Assembly (NCBI GenBank): GCA_021737405.1
Contig: JAIPEG010000014.1
Span: forward strand, 1-54,612
DNA: 54,612 bases
Direction of reading: 5' to 3'
Source: Bacteriovoracaceae bacterium
Lineage (GTDB): Bacteria; Bdellovibrionota; Bacteriovoracia; Bacteriovoracales; Bacteriovoracaceae
Part shown: positions 1-8,199 of the stretch, piece by piece
Layout of the letters: each line of letters starts with the position of its first letter
Numbering within the stretch: position 1 is the first letter of the stretch
The notes under the pieces: model-generated
Database searches by the model: none
Told to the model about the DNA's origin: nothing
What the model saw: the letters and a program-made list of their open reading frames with translations, nothing else
Program-made: the position numbers and the translations under genes

Positions 1-467
1 AAACCAATCAAGGGATCGTGCCTTTAATGGTTTCTATGGTTGAAAATATGGACAAATTTGTCTCTCTCGATGTTCCTTTTCTTCCAGAAGAGAGATCAAA
101 GAGAATTAATGACCTTAATGGTCTTTTATCTAGAGCAGATATCTCAACGTCAGAAAAATTTCGTCAAATTCTAGAAGCTTACCAAATTGAGAATGAGTAC
201 GGCCGGACCATCGAAGCATATCGTGGAATTAAAGAGAAAGACGGCAAAGAAATGACTGTTGATTATTTGAGAGTCGGTCGTGTTGCTCTTATGTATCAAA
301 GTCTTGATGGAAAAGAAGCCGCTGTATGGAATTCAACTAGCAAAGCTTGGGAAGAGCTTGGAAGCGAATACAAAAAATCTATTCAATCAGGTATAAAAAT
401 GGCGCGCAAACAAGCAGCACCACAACTTGTAAAACTGCCCATCGCTGCAGCTGGGGAGGTCTTATGA
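1..467 (+). CDS. DUF3450 family protein, partial (5' end outside window)
   Basis: The reading frame is open from the left edge, so the gene starts upstream and only about the last 154 residues are visible. The visible part is charged and predicted helical, with no membrane segment. Its last codons overlap the start of the next gene (ATGA). Position directly before a long ExbB, a short ExbB, ExbD and TonB matches the DUF3450 proteins that accompany TonB2-type systems in Vibrio and Shewanella; these are usually exported and coiled-coil. Its exact role there is not known. The family call rests on general sequence style and on the neighbours. Confidence 0.7.
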   Translation, partial: TNQGIVPLMVSMVENMDKFVSLDVPFLPEERSKRINDLNGLLSRADISTSEKFRQILEAYQIENEYGRTIEAYRGIKEKDGKEMTVDYLRVGRVALMYQSLDGKEAAVWNSTSKAWEELGSEYKKSIQSGIKMARKQAAPQLVKLPIAAAGEVL

Positions 468-1813
468 AAAATAGAATCGTACTCATTACCCTTTCACTTT
501 TAGGCACGTCTGCTATTTCTGCAGCGGCTCCAAAGAACCTTGATGAACTTCTTAATCAAGTAAAAGTTGAAAGAGTTGAAAAAACAAAAACTTTATCGAT
601 CAGAGAAAAGAAATTCATCTCTGAAAGAAATACTCAAAAGCAGGAGCTTGCTGCAAAGATGGCCGAACTTAAGGCCCTTCAGGCGATCACAAAAAAGCTT
701 CAGACTTCATTTGAGGCCAATGAGAAAGAACTTGCTGAGCTAGAGCAAAAACTAAATATTGCTTCTGGTACAGTTGGTGAGATCGTTGGTGTTGTTAAAA
801 TCGCTGCAGGTGATTTTAAAGGACAATTTCAAAACTCTGTAGTTTCTGCTCAATTTCCAGGTCGCGACAAGTTTATGTCTGAACTTGCTGAAAGAAAGAA
901 ACTTCCGGCCATCGCAGACCTCAACAAGTTGTGGTTTGAAATGCAAAAGGAAATGACTGAGTCTGGAAAAGTTGTAAAGTTTAAGGCTCAAGTTGTTACT
1001 CCAGACGGTAGTAAGTCAGAAAAAACTGTTATGAGAGTTGGTGCCTTTAACCTTACGGCCGATGGTAAATACTTAAACTACCAATCAACAACAAACCAAA
1101 TCGTAGAGCTTGCTCGTCAACCTCAAGGAAAATTTCTTGGTATGATTGAAGATCTTGAAGATGCGAAATCTGGTTATGAGAACTTTGGTCTTGACCCTTC
1201 TCGTGGCGTTATCCTTGGTATGCTTGTACAAGCTCCTAGCCTTGGAGAGAGACTTCAGCAAGGTGGTCTTGTAGGTTACGTCATTTTAGCACTTCTTTTC
1301 CTAGGCCTCATTATGGTTGGGGAAAGATTCTTTGTTCTTAATAAAGAAGGCAAAAAGATTAAAGAGCAACTTAACAGCACTCAACCTCAAGGGGATAACC
1401 CTATTGCTCAGCTGATTAAGGCATTTGAGGCCAACAAAGGTAAAGACCTTGAAACGCTTGAGATGAAGCTCGATGAAACGATCCTTAAAACAGCGCCAAT
1501 GCTTGAGAGAGGAATCCCAACAATTAAAATATTGTCTGCGGTTGCTCCTCTTCTAGGTCTACTTGGTACCGTTACAGGTATGATTGCAACCTTCCAGTCT
1601 ATTACACTTTTTGGTACTGGTGACCCGAAGTTAATGGCCGGTGGTATCTCTACAGCGCTTATCACAACAGTTCTTGGGCTTGTATGTGCTATTCCTCTTC
1701 TTCTTCTTCACAATGTTGTGGCGGCGAAGTCTAAGGGTCTTATTCAGATTCTTGAAGAGCAAGCTGCTGGACTACTTTCAAAACAAGTTGATGCTGGGAG
1801 TGCTAAGGCATGA
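464..1813 (+). CDS. TtpC-like MotA/TolQ/ExbB proton channel protein with long periplasmic N-terminus
   Basis: 449 residues from the ATG at 464, which overlaps the previous stop and is followed by a clear signal peptide (MKNRIVLITLSLLGTSA). Residues about 25-95 are a charged coiled coil, followed by a periplasmic domain; a membrane helix lies near 268-288 and the ExbB/TolQ core with LLGTVTGM lies near 363-372, followed by two further hydrophobic helices. Ordinary ExbB is about 220 residues, so the extra 250-residue periplasmic part is diagnostic of the TtpC type, which in Vibrio is required for TonB2 function. It should couple proton-motive force to TonB. An in-frame GTG/ATG upstream (347) would lie inside the preceding gene and has no signal peptide, so it was not used. 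Confidence 0.85.
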   Translation: MKNRIVLITLSLLGTSAISAAAPKNLDELLNQVKVERVEKTKTLSIREKKFISERNTQKQELAAKMAELKALQAITKKLQTSFEANEKELAELEQKLNIASGTVGEIVGVVKIAAGDFKGQFQNSVVSAQFPGRDKFMSELAERKKLPAIADLNKLWFEMQKEMTESGKVVKFKAQVVTPDGSKSEKTVMRVGAFNLTADGKYLNYQSTTNQIVELARQPQGKFLGMIEDLEDAKSGYENFGLDPSRGVILGMLVQAPSLGERLQQGGLVGYVILALLFLGLIMVGERFFVLNKEGKKIKEQLNSTQPQGDNPIAQLIKAFEANKGKDLETLEMKLDETILKTAPMLERGIPTIKILSAVAPLLGLLGTVTGMIATFQSITLFGTGDPKLMAGGISTALITTVLGLVCAIPLLLLHNVVAAKSKGLIQILEEQAAGLLSKQVDAGSAKA

Positions 1814-2331
1814 TCTTCACAGTCTTTGAAACAGTAAACGATTTTCTCGCCACAGGAGGCGACGTTTTGAAGGTGATCTTCTTTACGACGTTTCTCCTTT
1901 GGCTCATGATTTTAGAGCGTTCACTGTTTTTTAAATTCCGAATGCCAGAAATCGTCAAACAACGGGTCGATGAATGGCAAAAGCGCTCTGATAAGAGTTC
2001 TTGGTTCGCCCATAGAATTAGAGAATGTGAAATTTCTAAGCTAAATCAAGAACTAAATCAAAATATTGGTACCATCAAGACTCTTGTTAGTCTTTGTCCT
2101 TTCCTAGGTCTCCTTGGAACAGTAACAGGGATGATTGCCGTCTTTGATGTCATGGCGCTTACCGGAACTGGCAACGCCCGTTTAATGGCTTCAGGTATTT
2201 CGATGGCCACTATCCCTACAATGGCAGGGATGGTTGCTGCATTGTCTGGACTATATTTTGGAAATCTTTTTGAAGGAAAGGCGAAAAAGGCCAAGTCAAA
2301 AATTGAAGACCAAATGGAATTAGATTTTTAA
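1810..2331 (+). CDS. exbB: Biopolymer transport protein ExbB (TonB2 type)
   Basis: 173 residues, starting at an ATG that overlaps the upstream stop by four bases. One N-terminal membrane helix (about 18-38), a short cytoplasmic stretch, then the MotA/TolQ/ExbB signature LLGTVTGMIAVF followed by GTGNARLMASGI and a last membrane helix. It forms the inner-membrane pentameric proton channel with ExbD and energises TonB. It is shorter than E. coli ExbB (244 residues), as is usual for the ExbB2 subtype that works together with a TtpC-like protein. It is paralogous to the C-terminal half of the preceding gene; the two share the LLGTVTGMIA block. Confidence 0.9.
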   Translation: MIFTVFETVNDFLATGGDVLKVIFFTTFLLWLMILERSLFFKFRMPEIVKQRVDEWQKRSDKSSWFAHRIRECEISKLNQELNQNIGTIKTLVSLCPFLGLLGTVTGMIAVFDVMALTGTGNARLMASGISMATIPTMAGMVAALSGLYFGNLFEGKAKKAKSKIEDQMELDF

Positions 2332-2343
2332 TAGAGGTTTATA

Positions 2344-2751
2344 ATGAGAAGAAAAAGATTAGCTCAAAACAATGAAGACACAGGTGTTGATTTAACGCCG
2401 ATGCTCGACGTTGTATTCATCATGCTTATTTTCTTTATTGTAACGACAAGTTTCGTAAAAGAAGCTGGTATTGAAGTGAGTCGTCCAAGTGCGGCCACTG
2501 CTGAAAAGAAAGACAAGGCCTCCATTTTTGTTGGCATTAGTGAAAGTGGTGATATTTGGATTGATAAAAGAAAAATTGATATCCGTTCAGTAAGAGCAAA
2601 CATCGAAAGACTTCATGCAGAAACACCTGAAGGTTCTATTGTGGTTCAAGCAGACAAAGGTTCTAAAACAGGAACACTTGTTAAAGTAATGGATCAAATT
2701 CGCGCAGCTGGAGTAACAGCAATATCTGTTGCTGCAACTGGAGGACAATAA
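2344..2751 (+). CDS. exbD: Biopolymer transport protein ExbD
   Basis: 135 residues with a basic N-terminus, a single membrane helix (about 20-43) and a periplasmic domain. The helix begins with LTPMLDVVFIMLIFF; Asp22 matches the essential proton-translocating aspartate of ExbD/TolR. Its start is preceded by AGAGG and lies 12 bases after exbB. It would insert its helix in the ExbB pore and transmit force to TonB. Length and motif are normal for the family. Confidence 0.93.
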   Translation: MRRKRLAQNNEDTGVDLTPMLDVVFIMLIFFIVTTSFVKEAGIEVSRPSAATAEKKDKASIFVGISESGDIWIDKRKIDIRSVRANIERLHAETPEGSIVVQADKGSKTGTLVKVMDQIRAAGVTAISVAATGGQ

Positions 2752-2753
2752 GC

Positions 2754-3404
2754 ATGGTCCTACAAAAGCAAAGCCACCTTTATTTAACCTCTTTGCTCTT
2801 AGGCGGACCTGTAACGTTCGTACTCTTTTTGCTTATGGCCCATTTAGTTAGCCAGCCAGCTGAACTTGGAAAAAGCTCTGACACTGAAAACTATATAGAT
2901 TTCATCAGAAGCGTAAACACAAGTCAGGTACAGACAAAGAAAAGGCAACTTCCAAAAGAGCCAGAGAAACCACAAGAAACTCCTCAAATGCCAAAGATGG
3001 CAGTTAAGGCGCAAGTGGATGCTCCAGCTCCAAAGATGGCCATGAACGCTCCCCTTCTTACAAGCTCCCTCTCTTTAGGAGATGGACCTTATCTTGGTGG
3101 GGCAACTGGTGGTGGTACAGCTCAGACAGATCGCTCTGTTATGCCATTGGTTCGTATCGAGCCTCAATACCCAAGAAAAGCGGCCATGACAGGCAAGCAA
3201 GGTTGGGTTCGCCTTCAGTTTGATGTGAATGCTGCTGGTGGAGTTGAGAATGTAGAGGTTGTTGAAGCAAGTCCTCCACGGATTTTTGATCAATCAGCAA
3301 AGCGTGCTCTCTTGAAATGGAAGTATCAACCCAAAATAGTTGATGGAAAGCCCGTTATTATGAAAGGTCTTAAAGTCCAACTTGATTTCAAATTGACTAG
3401 ATAA
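2754..3404 (+). CDS. tonB: Energy transducer TonB
   Basis: 216 residues. One N-terminal membrane anchor (about 13-33), a lysine/proline-rich spacer at about 60-90 and a C-terminal TonB domain at about 130-216 with the typical PLVRIEPQYPRKAAMTG start and GWVRLQFDV strand. The start codon is two bases after exbD and uses a GGAGGAC ribosome site lying in the end of exbD, which implies translational coupling. It links the ExbBD motor to outer-membrane TonB-dependent receptors. The spacer is short compared with E. coli TonB (239 residues). No TonB-dependent receptor gene is visible in this window. Confidence 0.92.
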   Translation: MVLQKQSHLYLTSLLLGGPVTFVLFLLMAHLVSQPAELGKSSDTENYIDFIRSVNTSQVQTKKRQLPKEPEKPQETPQMPKMAVKAQVDAPAPKMAMNAPLLTSSLSLGDGPYLGGATGGGTAQTDRSVMPLVRIEPQYPRKAAMTGKQGWVRLQFDVNAAGGVENVEVVEASPPRIFDQSAKRALLKWKYQPKIVDGKPVIMKGLKVQLDFKLTR

Positions 3405-3414
3405 GGAAAACTTT

Positions 3415-4647
3415 ATGTTGAGTAAGGTTAAAATCATATTTGTATCTTTTGGACTCCTTAATTTTGGAGTTCAAGCGAAATATAGTGAAGAACAAATTAG
3501 AGAGCTTCAAAACCGTCAACCTGGACTTACGTCAAAAGGCGTTCAGCGACGACTTGAACGTGCCAATGAACTTATCGTTCAAGACAATCGAAAGGGTGCC
3601 ATTGAAATTTTAGAAAAAATGGCCGAGAAAGAAAATTATCGCCCTTTTGAGCTTGGTAAAATTTGGCAAGCGCTTGCCTATGCCTATGCTCAAACTGAGA
3701 AATACGACAAAGCGAGAAATGCATTTAAGAAATCAATTGAAGTAAACTCTCTTCCTTATAAGCCTACATTACAGTCAATATTCGCTTTGGCCCAACTTCA
3801 GGTTTTAGCTGAAAAGTATGATCAAGCTGAAAAAACTTTAAGTGACTGGTTCTCTTTATCAAAAGAAGAGAAACCAGACGCTTATGTCTTTTCTGCGACA
3901 ATTCAGTTTCACAAGGGTCTAAAGAAAGAAGCGCTTAACTCAATCCTCAAGGCGCTATCAATTTCAAAAGAGCCTAAAGAAAACTGGCTGACATTTGCCG
4001 TTAGTCTTCTTTATGAAGAAGGTCGCTTTAAAGAGGCATCTGACATGCTCTTAAAACTGGTGGAGCTTAATGTTGGCAAGAAAATGTATTGGTCCCAATT
4101 AGCAGGCACTCTTCTTAATCAAAATAAAAGTATGGAGGCCTTGGCCGTTCTTGATTTAGCGCTTATGCTTAACCTTCTAGATCAGGAAGGAGAAATTCTG
4201 AATATCGTGAGTCTCTATCTTTCAAATGGTCTACCTTTTGAGTCAAGCCAACTTCTTGAAAAAGCAATTAGTAAAAAGCTCATCAAAAGCGATAAGAAGA
4301 ATATGGAACTTCTAGCTAATTCACTTATCCAGGCAAAAGAATATGACAAAGCGATGGCCCCATTAGAAAAAGCCGCCAGCATGAGTGATGATGGAAAACT
4401 ATTTGCACTCAAGGCTCGTCTCTTTTTAGAAAAGGAAAATTTTAAAGAGGCCATTAAGTTTTTTGACCTTGCTTTAAATAAGGGACTTCAAAAGAAAATG
4501 GAAGGACAAGTGCTTGTTGAGAAATCTATTGCACTGATCCAAACTGGACAGCCCCAAAAAGCCCTCCCACTCTTAAATAAAGCACTTAACTATAAGGAAT
4601 CACAGAAGTTGGCACAAAGCTGGAGGTCTTACATAGAAAAACTCTAA
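3415..4647 (+). CDS. Exported TPR-repeat protein of the TonB2 operon
   Basis: 410 residues; signal peptide at about 1-21 (ending GVQA), then helical TPR-like repeats through the rest of the chain (for example blocks around AYAYAQTEKYDKARNAFKK and SLIQAKEYDKAMAPLEKAA). A good AAGGAAA ribosome site precedes the ATG, ten bases after tonB. TPR proteins commonly close TonB2/TtpC operons. The protein should be periplasmic and act as a binding scaffold; its partner is unknown. Confidence 0.85.
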   Translation: MLSKVKIIFVSFGLLNFGVQAKYSEEQIRELQNRQPGLTSKGVQRRLERANELIVQDNRKGAIEILEKMAEKENYRPFELGKIWQALAYAYAQTEKYDKARNAFKKSIEVNSLPYKPTLQSIFALAQLQVLAEKYDQAEKTLSDWFSLSKEEKPDAYVFSATIQFHKGLKKEALNSILKALSISKEPKENWLTFAVSLLYEEGRFKEASDMLLKLVELNVGKKMYWSQLAGTLLNQNKSMEALAVLDLALMLNLLDQEGEILNIVSLYLSNGLPFESSQLLEKAISKKLIKSDKKNMELLANSLIQAKEYDKAMAPLEKAASMSDDGKLFALKARLFLEKENFKEAIKFFDLALNKGLQKKMEGQVLVEKSIALIQTGQPQKALPLLNKALNYKESQKLAQSWRSYIEKL

Positions 4648-4703
4648 CTAGGGCCAAAAAGTCACCAGATAAACTTTTTTTATTTTTTCAGGCTTACAAT
4701 TTC

Positions 4704-4717
4704 TTTCTTTAAAGAAA
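4704..4717. promoter_or_regulatory. Perfect 14-bp palindrome in the upstream region of the outer-membrane protein gene
   Basis: TTTCTTTAAAGAAA is a perfect inverted repeat in the 212-base AT-rich gap between the TonB operon and the outer-membrane protein gene. It could be an operator for the downstream gene or part of a terminator for the upstream operon. In AT-rich DNA a short A/T-heavy palindrome can be chance, so this is weak. Confidence 0.25.
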
Positions 4718-4859
4718 TTTACCTCTTATTTTCGTCAAATTAATCTCAAATATTCGACAAGTTCACTTTTATTTAGGTAAATTTATCTCACTCAAATCAC
4801 AAAATTTTTAAAGTTCGTGCGGACAAACTTTGGAGAACACTTAATTTAAGGAGATTTTT

Positions 4860-5816
4860 ATGACGATTAAGAAACTTGCCATGATAGGCTTAGCTTCTTC
4901 ACTCGCTTTCGGTAATGTAATTGCTGAAGAAACAACGGGTAGCGCAAGCACATCAACAACATCCACGGAAAAGACACTTGGTAACAAGGTAAAAGGTGAT
5001 ATCGACGAGGAAATCACGAATGCCAGAATGAGAGCTGCCAATGGTTCAAAATCAAAAATCTCTGCTTCATTAGGACTTGGCTACACTGGTTCTTCACTGA
5101 AAAAACCATTTGACGGGATCAGACCAAACCTATCTGGTACTGCACAGGATCAAAGTTCTTCACAATTTAATTCAAGTATTTCTGGTCGTTATAGAATTAA
5201 TCAAAGCCAATCAATTACTGCTGGTATCGGTGTACAAATTCTTCAACCTTTCCAAAAAAATGAAGATCTAGACACGAATAACAACAACTTAAAAAGAGCA
5301 AATGAAGTAAACGTTCAAAACCCTTCAATTGCATGGAGCTCTTCTTATAAAGTTGGTGAATACCAAGCTGCATCTTCAGTTGATTACACTCAATTCACGA
5401 ATGAAATTACTAAGAACGGTGGATTAGCGGGATCCACTTCAATTAACCAAACATTTATGAAGTCTTGGGGAACATCAGGGTTTTCTTCAGGTATTGCAGC
5501 AAGTCTTTCTCAGTACATCCTAAACTCAAACTCTAGTGAGAAAAACTCAAGAAGAGACTTTGGACTTTACCCAATGGCCGAATATCAAATCAATGATACT
5601 TTCGTAGCAAGAACAGTTTTTGGTTACTTTAACTACACAAACACTGGTCTTGATAGCGCGACTGCTTTTAGAAGAACTTACGAGTACCAATCATTTGGTA
5701 TTGGTATCGTTGCTTCAAGAAATGTTTGGATTTACCCAAATATTCAATTTGTAACTGATGAATTAGATGCTGGTTTCACTAACGTATCTGTTTCAGCAAC
5801 AATCAACCTTTTCTAA
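4860..5816 (+). CDS. Putative outer-membrane beta-barrel protein
   Basis: 318 residues with a signal peptide (about 1-22, ending VIAEE). The mature chain starts with a Ser/Thr-rich stretch and is then a series of alternating polar/hydrophobic strands rich in Ser, Asn, Gly and aromatic residues. It ends in VSVSATINLF: a terminal aromatic residue after alternating residues is the usual recognition signal for the BAM complex. An AAGGAGA ribosome site sits just before the ATG. It stands alone between a 212-base promoter region and a strong terminator, consistent with a well-expressed single gene. I do not recognise a specific family or substrate. Confidence 0.6.
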   Translation: MTIKKLAMIGLASSLAFGNVIAEETTGSASTSTTSTEKTLGNKVKGDIDEEITNARMRAANGSKSKISASLGLGYTGSSLKKPFDGIRPNLSGTAQDQSSSQFNSSISGRYRINQSQSITAGIGVQILQPFQKNEDLDTNNNNLKRANEVNVQNPSIAWSSSYKVGEYQAASSVDYTQFTNEITKNGGLAGSTSINQTFMKSWGTSGFSSGIAASLSQYILNSNSSEKNSRRDFGLYPMAEYQINDTFVARTVFGYFNYTNTGLDSATAFRRTYEYQSFGIGIVASRNVWIYPNIQFVTDELDAGFTNVSVSATINLF

Positions 5817-5846
5817 TTTCTTGAAGTTTAAGATTTTCAATATTAG

Positions 5847-5872
5847 AGGGCCTCTACTTCGAGGCCCTTTTT
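5847..5872 (+). terminator. Rho-independent terminator after the outer-membrane protein gene
   Basis: AGGGCCTC at 5847-5854 pairs with GAGGCCCT at 5861-5868 around a six-base loop, followed by a T run. It lies about 30 bases after the stop codon. Confidence 0.88.
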
Positions 5873-6035
5873 ATTATTGTATGGAACATATTGCCGATTA
5901 TTTTCAAGTCTTCTTTGCAAGCTCGATAGACTAACTCAAGAACAGAACCTTATTGCCCACTGCACGAAAACCCCTCTCCCTTGCTAACATAGATAAAGTA
6001 ATATTCCGTCTTCTATGGAATACAAGGAGGTTTTC

Positions 6036-6647
6036 ATGGAGCTTACGCTCACCCCACGCGAAGAGACGCGCTTAAATAGTAAATCAAGGGCCCACTATTT
6101 CTCTAAAGGGCTTGTTCCTGCTGCCGTACATGGGCGCTCAATCGATCCTGGTCCATGCTTTGTCAGTACAAAGCACTCAAGAGGATGGCACAGAGGTTCC
6201 ATGTTTGACGTAAGTTGGAATGGCAAGAATTACAAAGCTTCAATTGATGAACTTCAATACGAGCCAGTAAGCCACAAGCTTGTTCATATCTCTTTTCACC
6301 TTGTTGGTAAAAATGAAGTGACTCACATTGATATTCCAGTCAAGACAGTCGGTTCAGCTCCTGGTGAAAAAGAAGGTGGAATGGTTTCCCTTCATATCGA
6401 ATCAATTACTCTTGAAGGTAAACCAGATGATTTCCCTGAGTATATTGAAGTTGATGTATCTACCCTTCATGTTGGAGAAAAGGTTACAGTTGCTAACCTA
6501 ACACCTCCTCCGGGATGTATTTGGTATCATCAAGATGAAGGCCAAACAGTAGCTACTTGCGCTCACATTAAAACTCAACCCGTTGAGGAAGAGGCAGTTG
6601 CACCAGCAGCTGAAGCGCCAGCTCCTGAAGATAAAGAAGCCGCATAA
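6036..6647 (+). CDS. rplY: 50S ribosomal protein L25 / general stress protein Ctc
   Basis: 203 residues in two L25 parts: an N-terminal 5S-rRNA-binding beta domain (about 1-95, beginning MELTLTPREETRLNSKSRA) and a C-terminal TL5/Ctc domain (about 95-185), then an Ala/Glu/Pro-rich tail. It binds 5S rRNA in the large subunit. The start at 6036 is chosen because AAGGAGG lies at 6023-6029; the upstream in-frame ATG at 6015 has no ribosome site and would place that site inside the gene. The usual neighbours of ctc (pth, prs) are not next to it here. Confidence 0.9.
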   Translation: MELTLTPREETRLNSKSRAHYFSKGLVPAAVHGRSIDPGPCFVSTKHSRGWHRGSMFDVSWNGKNYKASIDELQYEPVSHKLVHISFHLVGKNEVTHIDIPVKTVGSAPGEKEGGMVSLHIESITLEGKPDDFPEYIEVDVSTLHVGEKVTVANLTPPPGCIWYHQDEGQTVATCAHIKTQPVEEEAVAPAAEAPAPEDKEAA

Positions 6648-6673
6648 GCAGTATTGCCAAATATTAAAAGAGA

Positions 6674-6701
6674 GGGTCTTCTTTAGAAGGCCCTTTTTTT
6701 T
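6674..6701 (+). terminator. Rho-independent terminator after the L25 gene
   Basis: GGGTCTTC (6674-6681) pairs with GAAGGCCC (6686-6693), with one G-U pair and a four-base loop, followed by eight T. The ribosome site of the next gene starts immediately after the T run, so any transcript of that gene must read through this hairpin or start very close to it. Confidence 0.85.
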
Positions 6702-6711
6702 GGAGATTATC

Positions 6712-7134
6712 ATGACGAAGCTTAGCCCCTTTCACTTAGCACTACCTGTTAAGGACATTAAAAAAGCTATCGACTTTTATCATCATGGCCTTGGTCTCCC
6801 TTTAGGAAGGCAAAGTAAGTCTTGGGTTGATGTCGATTTCTTTGGTCATCAGATTGTCTTCCATCAGGCCGAAAATGTCCCCCTCCTCCACTACAATGAC
6901 GTCGATAAACACGATGTTCCTGTTCCCCACTTTGGTGTTGTCTTAGAGAAAAATCAATGGAATGAGCTTTCGGAGAAACTTTTAAATCAAGGTGTGAAGT
7001 TCGTCATTGAACCTTATATAAGGTTTGAAGGTCTCCCAGGTGAACAAGGTACCTTTTTCTTCATCGATCCAAATGGACTCGCTCTAGAATTTAAAACTTT
7101 TAAAGATCTTAATCAGCTTTTCGCTAAAGACTAG
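6712..7134 (+). CDS. VOC-fold protein (glyoxalase / extradiol dioxygenase-like)
   Basis: 140 residues; a vicinal oxygen chelate fold with the usual opening (PFHLALPVKDIKKAIDFY) and close (FIDPNGLALEFK). His8, the central His residues and the Glu of LALEFK are in places where the family binds its metal. It resembles the predicted extradiol-dioxygenase-type group (COG3565); the substrate is unknown. The ATG at 6712 has GGAGA nearby; the longer in-frame ORF from 6583 overlaps the L25 gene and contains no VOC sequence, so it was cut. Its stop is three bases from the convergent next gene. Confidence 0.8.
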   Translation: MTKLSPFHLALPVKDIKKAIDFYHHGLGLPLGRQSKSWVDVDFFGHQIVFHQAENVPLLHYNDVDKHDVPVPHFGVVLEKNQWNELSEKLLNQGVKFVIEPYIRFEGLPGEQGTFFFIDPNGLALEFKTFKDLNQLFAKD

Positions 7135-7137
7135 CTC

Positions 7138-8040
7138 TTAAAGGCAAGATATCGCCCCTTTGGCGACTCCTTCATAGGCTCGAACCATGACACTTTGAGA
7201 AGCTCCAACTTTTTCTTTTATTAAGGAGGCAAAAAGCATTGAAAGATTCTCTACCGTGGATTCTTCTGTCATGAAATAAACTTCATTACCAGGAAGACTG
7301 CCAGAAAATTGGCCTTGATTCGCTTCATAAGCAATTTTAACTTCTGGCACCTTTGGAAAACGACCTTGAGGAATATCTACTCCTGTCGCTTTTTTAATCT
7401 CTTCTTGGTTTGTTACATTTTCCCACTTACAAAAATGGATACTCCCCTTAAAGAGTTCATAGGCAAGATAATCTTCAAGATCATGTCTTTCCAAACCATT
7501 TACAAAAACGTCTACAGTATTTTTATGTCCATGGAAAAGTCTTTGGCAATTTCCATAATGTTCTTTTAACCCATGAGTATAATGAAAGGTTGGCTTCCCT
7601 TCAGGCATTGGCTCATCTTCTAAGGTTATTTTAATGGCCGAAACCGTTTCAGGCATTTCATTTAAAATAATCGTCTCTAAATAAGTCGCTAGAGTTTCTT
7701 TGTTCACATGAAAAAAAGGTAACTCGCAAATCCCCTCTTTTGGACATTCGTAAGTCAAAGGCATATCGTTTAGGCCGTATTGAAAATTGAGCTGATAGCG
7801 ATCCTTTCCGACTTCTTCGACAAGACCCTTTGGCACAACCAAGCGGTGATCACAATCTCGATCGATGATTTCTTTTACTTTTTTCTTGGCATAGCTAAAG
7901 TCATAGACCACGCCCTCTTTATCTGTCTTACCAATGAACTCGACATGCACTTTTAGAGCATCTCCAACCACACCTTTATGATCATCAAGAAAGGCATAAT
8001 CTAGGACCGTTACATTTTTATAAAACAAAGAAATCTTCAT
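7138..8040 (-). CDS. Tandem 6-pyruvoyl-tetrahydropterin / 6-carboxytetrahydropterin synthase-like protein
   Basis: 300 residues made of two PTPS-like halves. The first half carries the VVYDFSYAKKKVKEIIDRDCDHRLVVP-type part (acidic DF strand and the D-H pair) but lacks the zinc histidines. The second half (from about residue 150) carries the zinc-site pattern HYTHGLKEH..CQRLFHGH but lacks a clear DF/LDH part. A normal PTPS or QueD monomer is about 120-140 residues and has both. The gene is divergent from folE2, which makes the substrate 7,8-dihydroneopterin triphosphate, so a role in pterin or queuosine-precursor chemistry is likely. Which reaction it performs, if any, is not clear from sequence. 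Confidence 0.75.
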   Translation of the reverse strand: MKISLFYKNVTVLDYAFLDDHKGVVGDALKVHVEFIGKTDKEGVVYDFSYAKKKVKEIIDRDCDHRLVVPKGLVEEVGKDRYQLNFQYGLNDMPLTYECPKEGICELPFFHVNKETLATYLETIILNEMPETVSAIKITLEDEPMPEGKPTFHYTHGLKEHYGNCQRLFHGHKNTVDVFVNGLERHDLEDYLAYELFKGSIHFCKWENVTNQEEIKKATGVDIPQGRFPKVPEVKIAYEANQGQFSGSLPGNEVYFMTEESTVENLSMLFASLIKEKVGASQSVMVRAYEGVAKGAISCL

Positions 8041-8199
8041 AAATATCCCCTACTAAAAGGCAGGATGAGCTCATGTCTACGCATAAACTCTTGCGTTAAT
8101 TAACTTAACCCAATATAACAGAGTGAGTCCATAAAATACGGCACTAAATGCCCTATTTTTGCTAGACAGTCACCTTAGACGGAGTGCAAAGGAGCCCTC

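Noticed and set aside
6583..6711. N-terminal extension of the VOC frame across the L25 terminator
   Set aside because: It overlaps the L25 gene and a terminator hairpin; the ATG at 6712 has its own ribosome site.
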